A DNA stretch of 30,856 bases from positions 1-30,856 of IMG/VR virus record IMGVR_UViG_3300032299_000970; one strand, 5' to 3'. The DNA comes from a virus. The translations under genes and the position numbers were made by a program. Below the pieces are notes generated by a model. That model did no database searches, was not told the DNA's origin, and saw nothing but the letters and a program-made list of their open reading frames with translations. Shown here piece after piece: positions 8,456-14,928 of this stretch (within the stretch, counting starts at the first letter, position 1; the number at the start of each line of letters is the position of its first letter).

Positions 8456-8487
8456 ATCTTTTGTTTTAAGTTTGTTTTATTTATTTT

Positions 8488-8494
8488 ATAAATA
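8488..8494 (-). promoter_or_regulatory. TATTTAT box upstream of tail tube gene
   Basis: The coding strand reads GATATTTATAAAATAAATAAAAC, about 32 bases before ATG at 8455. This is farther than in most other cases, but with the same A-rich continuation. It is consistent with a separate late promoter for the tube gene. Confidence 0.4.
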
Positions 8495-8554
8495 TCTAAA
8501 AATAATTTTTTTTATTTACTTTTTATTTTTTTTAAAATATTCTATAACTAGAAC

Positions 8555-9445
8555 CTAGTATTTAACTTTTTCTCCTCCTTTAGTTAAATATAAGTTTACT
8601 GGATTTTCTTCATATTCTTGATTTAATAATTCAGATATTTTCTCAATATTTCTTAAGTCATCATCTGAAAAACCAATTAATGGTTCCCATATAGGATTTG
8701 CATTAACATCATTTTTAAACATCGGTGTCCCCTTTAATTCCATATTTTTTGACAATTCTTTTGCCAAATCTTTGCAATACGAAATAAAGTTTTTAAGTGC
8801 ATTAAATTTTTCTATTTCAGGGTTTGATGCACTTCCTTTATTAAAGGATACCGGTTCAAAAACACACATGTCTAAATATTCATTTAGTTCTGATGGTGAT
8901 AATGCTTCAATTTTTGTATCATTTGACACTTTGTTTCCTATTTTTCTGTACTCATTTAAATTTTTCGCTAACTCTCGAGTGTTAATTCCTTCTTTATTAC
9001 TCATTATAAGGTTGTATGTCGCATCTTTAAGTGTTTCAGGACTATGACCTCTTGCAGTGATGATTGCAAATATTGAACCTCCATTAATACACTCCACAAA
9101 ATCTTTCCAAGCAGGACCTGTTTTAGCCATCATGGAATCTAATATGAATCTTTTATTTCCTGGTTCTCTAAAATTTCTAAAAGCCCCCAAAGCGTACCCT
9201 ATGATTTTTTTTCCTCTATAATTAAAAGGTTCGAAACCAATTTTTTCTCGGTACTCCGCAAAGTCTTCAGTTGACATTGGGACTTCATTTTCATCTTCAT
9301 CCACAACCATAATAGATGTCGGCATAAACATGATGTTGTCGTCCCAATCAAACGCATAATATTTCAAGTCAGGTCGTCCTACCTCATCAAAACCTTCTTT
9401 TATGAATTTTTTAATTCCCCTTTTAACCAAACCTTTTAAATTCAT
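8555..9445 (-). CDS. HAD-superfamily hydrolase-like protein between tube and sheath
   Basis: A 296-aa protein with the HAD phosphatase signature. Motif I is FDWDDNI at 32-38, with D33 as likely nucleophile and D35 as acid/base; motif II is IITARGHS at 128-135; an acidic motif IV is GFSDDDLRN at 258-266. Lys203 (FNKGS) could be motif III. The fold is shared with polynucleotide 3'-phosphatases, sugar phosphatases and nucleotidases, so the substrate cannot be read from sequence. It starts inside the stop of the 45-aa gene upstream (TAATG overlap), so the two are translationally coupled, within the tail gene block. Whether it is a virion component or an enzyme working on nucleic acid or nucleotides is unknown. 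The N-terminal KGLVKRGIKKFIKEGF helix is basic and amphipathic and might anchor it to a partner. Confidence 0.65.
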   Translation of the reverse strand: MNLKGLVKRGIKKFIKEGFDEVGRPDLKYYAFDWDDNIMFMPTSIMVVDEDENEVPMSTEDFAEYREKIGFEPFNYRGKKIIGYALGAFRNFREPGNKRFILDSMMAKTGPAWKDFVECINGGSIFAIITARGHSPETLKDATYNLIMSNKEGINTRELAKNLNEYRKIGNKVSNDTKIEALSPSELNEYLDMCVFEPVSFNKGSASNPEIEKFNALKNFISYCKDLAKELSKNMELKGTPMFKNDVNANPIWEPLIGFSDDDLRNIEKISELLNQEYEENPVNLYLTKGGEKVKY

Positions 9446-9582
9446 TACTTTTTAAGTATTTCTAATAGTTTTTCAAGTTGAATCTCAGTTAAAACAATAT
9501 TTTGTTTTTTATTAGAAAATGTTTTTTTTCCTGTGTTTGTATAACCAAGAGATTCTTTTATTATTTTTTTTTCTATTTTCAT
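9445..9582 (-). CDS. Small 45-aa protein, coupled to HAD-like gene
   Basis: A short leftward gene from ATG 9582 to TAA at 9445-9447, whose stop overlaps the start of the HAD-like gene (TAATG). The product is very basic: it opens MKIEKKIIKESLGYT, has a Lys/Asn-rich middle, and ends in a helix, LTEIQLEKLLEILKK. The A-rich stretch before the ATG fits the local ribosome-site style. The coupling, coding bias and clean fit between neighbours support it as a real gene. Function is not recognised; an adaptor or regulator of the downstream product is possible. Confidence 0.6.
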   Translation of the reverse strand: MKIEKKIIKESLGYTNTGKKTFSNKKQNIVLTEIQLEKLLEILKK

Positions 9583-9600
9583 TTTTTTATATTGTTATTT

Positions 9601-12600
9601 TTATAGGTCATCAAATGAAGCTCCTGCCGGTGTAATTACAAATTCGATGTCAATATATTCTAACGCTCTTGTAGGTTTTATAAATATTTTACCTGTTAAA
9701 GTGTTAGAGTCTAAGTCTTCAGGCGTGTTAGATACTTGAACTCTAAAGTCAATAAGACCACGGTCTCTTCTAATTTGGTCTAATATTGGGTTTACTGAAT
9801 CCAAGAAATCTTGTCTAACTTTTGCATCGTTTTGTTCAAACAATAGTCTAACCGCTACGGCCGAAATTAACTTACGTGCTTGTAATAATAGTCTTCTAAC
9901 ATTAATTCTATCTAGTGCAGATTCTCTTACTTGTAAAGTTTTATTACCCCATATTACTGTACCAACATCATTAAAAGTGGCGATTGGGTTAATTCTTCCT
10001 TTATATAATGTATCTCTATCATCTTGAGTAAGATTTCTTCTTGCTCTAATTGCGTTTACCAAACCTCTTGTGTAACCAGCCGATGCGAACCATGGGAATG
10101 CAATATTATCAGTTAATGCGAAGTTTCTAACTACCTCTGATGTTGCTGGTATGTAAAGTTGTGTGTTTGATACACTATCTAATGTTAAAATCCAAGGATA
10201 ATAAGTAGCCGTGTAGTTTGAATCGATTCCTGTTTGTTCCAAATTATCTACCGCCTCAGTTGGGAATATTAATCCTTCAGAAATATCATCGTAGGATGGT
10301 AAAAATAAGTTAAAGTCTGGTGTTGTACAAACATAAAGTGAATCAGCTCTATCTATTTGTACCATTTCTATTGCATCTTCAACTAAATTTGAATTGTTAA
10401 CATAATCAATACCCGGTGTTGCAAATACATTTATATTCGTTCTTTCAGGGTTAGCGAATGTATCTTGACCCCATCGATATGCGTAGTAGTCAGTATTTGC
10501 CCAATTTTCTTGATTAGGTCCTGAAATAGATTTGAAAGCTCCCCATCCAGTTGCGGTTGGGTAAGTAACCGAACTTGCAGCTCCATTTATGAAACCAGTT
10601 TGACCAAGTGCAAACGTATCTCCGTTTGTTCTATATTCTCTATAAATGTCCCATCCATCAAAACCACCATAAGGTAAAACTGTGAACTTTCTTGTATTTA
10701 GTTTATAGTATGGGTTTGTAATATCAGTAGGTTCTGAGTCAAATGAACCAACACCTACATAAAATGCACTTTCTCCTGACGTTGCGTAGGCTGATGATAT
10801 AGTAACGATAGTTGCTCCACTATCTAAGTGGAAACCTTTTGTTTTATATCCCCACTCATCACCAGTTGTTGCAGTTGCCAAATTATTAGGAATTTGTTTT
10901 CCTTTATATTGGAAAAAGTCATAATCAAATCCAATCCCATTACTTATTCCTAAGTAAGCTAAACGTGGATTTTCACCCGAAGATATTACTTGATTATTTC
11001 CTCCACTCGTGTTACCAAACGGTGGGTCATAAACAACTTCACCAGGTGTAAAATATTTAGTTTTGTAAGGGACAAATGGTGGAGTAGCGTTAGCGTATTC
11101 TCTTGAAATATAACCTTCAAAACCACAAGGTAGTGCGTCTATCGGAGCATCGTTGTTCATTTCTAACATAACATATTTAGACCTAACTTGATACTCACCA
11201 TTAGATGTACCAATCTTTTTAGCTATAAAACTATTTTGACTTGGGTTCATAGAACAACCACGGAAACTTTCTAAAACAACAACGTTTGAGTCTGTATCGT
11301 AGAAATCACGAACTAATACGTCAAACGTTAAGTTATTGAATGAGATATTTGCGATTGATAATTTTACCAACGTGTTAGCCGCGTTACCATCAGATATTAA
11401 AACAAATCTAAATAGGTTAAATACTCTACTACCACGTAATTCAGAAACTAAATAAGGGGTTTTAGGTGTTTGATATTGTTCCAAGTAGAAGGCGATACTA
11501 TCTGAATAGTTCAAATTATTAGAGTCTGTAACTCCAGGTAATTCAACTAAATCACAATATAGTCCTCTAATTTTTCCTTCGTTATATCCGTAATTAAGTA
11601 GTGAACTATAAGTTTCTTCAACAAAAATTGGAACATCTGTTCTACTTTTTCCAAAATTACTACCTCCAAAAACTTTTCTCAAAAAGTTTGGACTTAGACT
11701 GTTCATTGATGTTTCAAACGAGAAGTTTGTATTTTGATAAGTTGTTCCTGTAATAAGGAAAGTCGATTTAGGGTTTTTAGTAACTCCCGAATAATTACCT
11801 GAGCAAACCATTGTAACACCTGTAGTTGCTGAAACTTGAAATAAAGGTCCGTGTTGAGTAGAACTAAATGTTGAAATACCTCTTGACCTCAAAGTTGCAA
11901 CAACAACTTCATCATATTCACTGTATGGTGAACCTGAATAATTTGTGGTATAAACTGCAACAGTACCTGAGTAAACACCTGAAGCTGGTGTTGATGAAAT
12001 ACCTGACATTGCAACCCCAAAACCAACACCATAGTAACTGTTGTTTGGTGGATTATGAGTATAATCAAATAATGCGTAGTACCAAGGGTCGTTTGTTGTT
12101 TGTGCAGACAAAGAACTAGCAGTTGCCCCTGTTAAATTACCAACACCAAATGTTTCTGAGTATAATGTAATTGTTCCTGTACCATTTGTACTAACACCTG
12201 TTACTGAATTGAAAGTAGAAGAACTTACACTACCCCAAAATAGTGCGGTATTTCCAGATGTTGCCGCAGAAGTTGCAAAAGAACTAATTCTGTTTGTAAC
12301 GTATGTTTGTAAGTCTTGATTTACTGAGGAAGTTCCACCATCAAATTGTGTGTACGTGTTGTAAAAACTACCATTTACGTTAATTGCTCCTGGTATAGAG
12401 GAAGTGAAAGTAATAGTACCTCCAGTTGTTCCTGTGAATGTTATACCCAAAGGACCTGTTGTACCTGTCGCCCTCATTGTTGCTGGGTTAGGGTTTGCTA
12501 TTGTAGTAATAGACCAAGATGGTCCCGCATCATAACCAGATAATCCAAGTACTCTTGTTACAAATAATTGATTTGATTGTGTTAAATATGACTTAGCAAT

Positions 12601-12834
12601 ATAACCTAATTCATATTTTGGAATTTGTGTGTTTACAAATTTTTCAGGACTAGTACCTCCAAAATAAGCGGTAAACTCATCAAAATTTGTTATGAAAATT
12701 GGTTCAAATGCAGGACCACGAAGAGTCTCTCCCGCTAAACCTAATGTAGTAACCCCAACACTTTGAGCTACAAATGTTAAATCTCTTTCTGAAGTATAAA
12801 CTCCTGGCGAAACGAATATTTTATTAGATGCCAT
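9601..12834 (-). CDS. Contractile tail sheath protein (gp18-like), oversized
   Basis: A 1,077-aa tail sheath that contracts around the tube during injection. The start is typical of sheaths: FVSPGVYTSERDLTF at about 7-21, then a GLAGETLRGPAFEPI segment. The C-terminal 230 residues carry the conserved sheath core: TYYPWILTLDS-like text, the VPATSEVVRNFALTDN-type loop, PWFASAGYTRG, then INPIATFNDVGTVIWGNKT and a final FRVQVSN plus IFIKPTRALEYIDIEFVI. T4 gp18 is about 659 aa; the surplus of about 400 residues lies mainly between residues 100 and 390 and is rich in Gly, Ser, Thr and Asn, probably beta-sandwich decoration exposed on the sheath surface. The upstream region has a TATTTATA box flanked by a perfect inverted repeat. 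The next leftward genes are the 45-aa gene, the HAD-like gene and the tube. Confidence 0.9.
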   Translation of the reverse strand: MASNKIFVSPGVYTSERDLTFVAQSVGVTTLGLAGETLRGPAFEPIFITNFDEFTAYFGGTSPEKFVNTQIPKYELGYIAKSYLTQSNQLFVTRVLGLSGYDAGPSWSITTIANPNPATMRATGTTGPLGITFTGTTGGTITFTSSIPGAINVNGSFYNTYTQFDGGTSSVNQDLQTYVTNRISSFATSAATSGNTALFWGSVSSSTFNSVTGVSTNGTGTITLYSETFGVGNLTGATASSLSAQTTNDPWYYALFDYTHNPPNNSYYGVGFGVAMSGISSTPASGVYSGTVAVYTTNYSGSPYSEYDEVVVATLRSRGISTFSSTQHGPLFQVSATTGVTMVCSGNYSGVTKNPKSTFLITGTTYQNTNFSFETSMNSLSPNFLRKVFGGSNFGKSRTDVPIFVEETYSSLLNYGYNEGKIRGLYCDLVELPGVTDSNNLNYSDSIAFYLEQYQTPKTPYLVSELRGSRVFNLFRFVLISDGNAANTLVKLSIANISFNNLTFDVLVRDFYDTDSNVVVLESFRGCSMNPSQNSFIAKKIGTSNGEYQVRSKYVMLEMNNDAPIDALPCGFEGYISREYANATPPFVPYKTKYFTPGEVVYDPPFGNTSGGNNQVISSGENPRLAYLGISNGIGFDYDFFQYKGKQIPNNLATATTGDEWGYKTKGFHLDSGATIVTISSAYATSGESAFYVGVGSFDSEPTDITNPYYKLNTRKFTVLPYGGFDGWDIYREYRTNGDTFALGQTGFINGAASSVTYPTATGWGAFKSISGPNQENWANTDYYAYRWGQDTFANPERTNINVFATPGIDYVNNSNLVEDAIEMVQIDRADSLYVCTTPDFNLFLPSYDDISEGLIFPTEAVDNLEQTGIDSNYTATYYPWILTLDSVSNTQLYIPATSEVVRNFALTDNIAFPWFASAGYTRGLVNAIRARRNLTQDDRDTLYKGRINPIATFNDVGTVIWGNKTLQVRESALDRINVRRLLLQARKLISAVAVRLLFEQNDAKVRQDFLDSVNPILDQIRRDRGLIDFRVQVSNTPEDLDSNTLTGKIFIKPTRALEYIDIEFVITPAGASFDDL

Positions 12835-12841
12835 GTTAAAT

Positions 12842-12900
12842 GTAAAGTTTTTTCTTTTATTTTATATATAAATACAATAATAAATTGTAAAAAACTTTAC
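12842..12900. promoter_or_regulatory. Perfect 12-bp inverted repeat straddling the sheath promoter region
   Basis: GTAAAGTTTTTT at 12842-12853 is the exact reverse complement of AAAAAACTTTAC at 12889-12900, with a 35-base spacer. The spacer contains TATTTATA on the sheath strand (12867-12874). The layout is that of an operator with half-sites on both sides of a promoter. The divergent small gene starting near 12970 encodes a ribbon-helix-helix-like protein, an obvious candidate ligand (inference). A long-loop RNA hairpin is less likely, since only one arm lies downstream of the box. Confidence 0.5.
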
Positions 12901-12969
12901 CACAAACCAATATTTATTTCTAAGTAAGAAAAAATTCTACCTTTTTTCTGCCTAATGAAAATTAACATA

Positions 12970-13119
12970 ATGAAAAAAATTAAAAACTTAAAAATTTCAG
13001 AGGAAACCCATCAAATCCTGAAAAAATATTGCGAAGTGAATGGATTAAAGATGTATAAATTTTTGGAAAGTTTGATTAAAAAAAATTGTGAAAAGAAAAA
13101 AGACTTGTATGGCGAATAA
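12970..13119 (+). CDS. Small ribbon-helix-helix-like DNA-binding protein (49 aa)
   Basis: A short rightward gene between two leftward virion genes. The sequence fits a ribbon-helix-helix fold: a short basic strand MKKIKNLKIS, helix 1 EETHQILKKYCEVNG, a turn, then helix 2 MYKFLESLIKKNC. RHH proteins dimerise through the strand and usually repress by binding inverted or direct repeats. An in-frame ATG at 12955 would add five residues; 12970 is chosen because A-rich sequence precedes it and it places the strand at the N-terminus. The TAA at 13117-13119 directly abuts the stop of the convergent gene (13120). A TATTTAT box lies on this strand at 12911-12917. It may control the adjacent sheath operon. 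Confidence 0.6.
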   Translation: MKKIKNLKISEETHQILKKYCEVNGLKMYKFLESLIKKNCEKKKDLYGE

Positions 13120-14355
13120 TTAAACCAAATACGCAACCGTTTTTATTACAGAAGTTTGCGTAATAAGTTTTTTAAAAGCATTAACAACCAAAGTATCACC
13201 ATCATTTATTTGGATGACTGATAAATTATCACCTACGTAGTTACCATTTATAAAAACCGAAAACGAGTCGTTACAAACCGAACTTGTTGTTGATATGGTT
13301 ACTCCCGTTGGGTTAGAAAAAGATGGTATTGTTCCTCCTTGAACACAATATGTCGATGATGTCCCTGATGTAATACCTGAAATCGATATTGGAATACCAT
13401 TACAACCCGTAAAGTTTAAATTGTTTGATGTATTAGATGTAAATGAAAAATTGTAACAACTTACCAAATTTTCAACTCCCGAAACTTTTAAATCAACCGT
13501 ATATCTAAAAACTTCAGACAGGGTGGTAACACCAGGAAGAAAAGTCAAATCCAAATCAAAAAAATCGGGTCTTGGTGGTTGTTGTTGAACTCTTCTTGAT
13601 TTGTTGATAGTGTCCACTTCAAACATCGAAAGTTGTCTAGTAATTGCTGGTGAAACTTCAAACTCATCTTCATCAATCAACAAACCTTTCATGATAAAAG
13701 TATAACTTATAATATAGTATTTTCTTTTTCCTATGTCTTTTGCGGACTCATCAGCAACACTTTCCATTATTAATGGAATATAATGTCCCTTTATTTGTCT
13801 ATAAGCTTGCTTTGATGTAAATTTTTCCATAACAATTTTATTGAACTCGTTAAGTTCTCTCATTCTGTTACAAAATATTTTCACATTATATGTAATGTCA
13901 ACAGGAATTGGTTGTGGTATTTTATAAACGTCAGCACCTTTTCTTTGACCATCCCATGTTGGAACCGAATAGTAAAAAAATTGTCTTCTGTTTGGAATAT
14001 TTGCAGCACCTCCCTGAAATGTTCCATATTTAACTTCAGGAGTTCTTACTGTCGCAATAAATGGTAAGGATATATTTTTGTCTAAATCTTGAAAGTCCCA
14101 TGTTTCAGTAAACTGAGACCAGTTTTGATTTGTAATTATTCTATCTACGGTTGGTACGACCTTTTCTTCCATTACAAGTTTCAGGTCTTCTTTTACAAAA
14201 TCCAACATACCTCTATCTAAATCTGCATGTAAAACGCCTTTAGGTAAATAAGTACCATAGTCAGTAATATCATCAAGCATTTCTTGACGCCTTTCTCGAC
14301 CTACCTTTTCAGGTATTAATGGTAATGAATTTTTAACTTTTTTTGGTAATGCCAT
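13120..14355 (-). CDS. Putative tail terminator / neck protein with added C-terminal module
   Basis: A 411-aa protein. The N-terminal 260 residues look like a T4-like tail completion protein: PEKVGRERRQEMLDDITDYG at about 15-34, then VDITYNVKIFCNRMRELNEF at about 152-171 and KRKYYIISYTFIMKGLLIDE at about 211-230. That strand pattern (Y-x-V-x-I then a long helix then Y-x-x-x-Y-x-x-x) resembles gp15/gp3-type terminators (moderate certainty). The last 130 residues are different: beta-rich, with Cys, and include a module also found in the genes at 1-5006 and 23370-26060, here LNFTGCNGIPISISGITSG followed by GTIPSFSNP. The gene lies 2 bases after its upstream partner, so the two are co-transcribed. 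Its stop abuts the stop of the small rightward gene. Confidence 0.5.
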   Translation of the reverse strand: MALPKKVKNSLPLIPEKVGRERRQEMLDDITDYGTYLPKGVLHADLDRGMLDFVKEDLKLVMEEKVVPTVDRIITNQNWSQFTETWDFQDLDKNISLPFIATVRTPEVKYGTFQGGAANIPNRRQFFYYSVPTWDGQRKGADVYKIPQPIPVDITYNVKIFCNRMRELNEFNKIVMEKFTSKQAYRQIKGHYIPLIMESVADESAKDIGKRKYYIISYTFIMKGLLIDEDEFEVSPAITRQLSMFEVDTINKSRRVQQQPPRPDFFDLDLTFLPGVTTLSEVFRYTVDLKVSGVENLVSCYNFSFTSNTSNNLNFTGCNGIPISISGITSGTSSTYCVQGGTIPSFSNPTGVTISTTSSVCNDSFSVFINGNYVGDNLSVIQINDGDTLVVNAFKKLITQTSVIKTVAYLV

Positions 14356-14357
14356 TT

Positions 14358-14873
14358 TTAAATTCCTTTAAATTCGTCATCAACAACAGGTGCAGCAACA
14401 ATTGACCGATAAAATGGTCTATAACCACCGTATGTGTGTTTATTGTCTGACACTACACGACCATCGTCAACAACACTAAAATATCTCACTTTTGATTCTG
14501 TTTCGTAATAACCAATATAGTCCCCATAAGAAATATCAATTTCTAAATTGTCCAATTCTTTTTGATAAACACCAATTTTTAAATTACCTGGTTCGCTTTG
14601 TGTTAATTTAGAATTTCCATAATCAGTATTAGTTGGCGCCTCTATTTGTACGTAACCTTTAAATTCAATTGGAGCTAAAAACTGTATTCCATCTGATAAA
14701 GTTTCACCGTAAACATCGTCGTTGTTTGTTTTCTGCTTATCCACCCTATATAAGACCAAAGTAAAATTCATATCACCACCTAACCATTCTTCACCCATGG
14801 AAATATCTAAATCAAAATCTTCTTCAGAAAAAAATTTGTTTAGTCTTGTTATAGGAACTCTTGGTTGTGTCAT
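14358..14873 (-). CDS. Putative head-tail completion (neck) protein, 171 aa
   Basis: A 171-aa protein, first gene of a two-gene leftward unit with the terminator candidate 2 bases downstream. It has TRLNKFFSEEDFDLDISMGE at about 9-28 and a conserved-looking C-terminal half: IDISYGDYIGYYETES, then RYFSVVDDGRVVSDNKH and YRPFYRSIVAAP. The beta-rich pattern with a GDYIGY motif fits small virion joining proteins such as T4 gp14-like neck proteins, but the match is weak and rests partly on position. The ATG at 14873 has TATTTATAAGT only 4 bases upstream, so an mRNA started from that box would be leaderless; a downstream start is possible but none is better placed. Confidence 0.4.
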   Translation of the reverse strand: MTQPRVPITRLNKFFSEEDFDLDISMGEEWLGGDMNFTLVLYRVDKQKTNNDDVYGETLSDGIQFLAPIEFKGYVQIEAPTNTDYGNSKLTQSEPGNLKIGVYQKELDNLEIDISYGDYIGYYETESKVRYFSVVDDGRVVSDNKHTYGGYRPFYRSIVAAPVVDDEFKGI

Positions 14874-14928
14874 ACTTATAAATACTTTGATTGATTTTTT
14901 CTTGAATTTTATTATATTTTAATATACT
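14874..14928. promoter_or_regulatory. Divergent promoter region between neck and helicase genes
   Basis: A 55-base AT-rich spacer separates divergent starts at 14873 (leftward) and 14929 (rightward). Leftward, TATTTATA at 14877-14884 abuts the start. Rightward, TTTTATTATATTTTAATATACT directly precedes the ATG and gives an AT-rich -10-like area. No Shine-Dalgarno is seen on either side. Confidence 0.4.

Noticed and set aside
8539-8560. Short TTCTA-GTTA-TAGAA hairpin after the HAD-like gene
   Set aside because: Only 5 bp, AT-rich, and without a clear T tract on the transcript strand.
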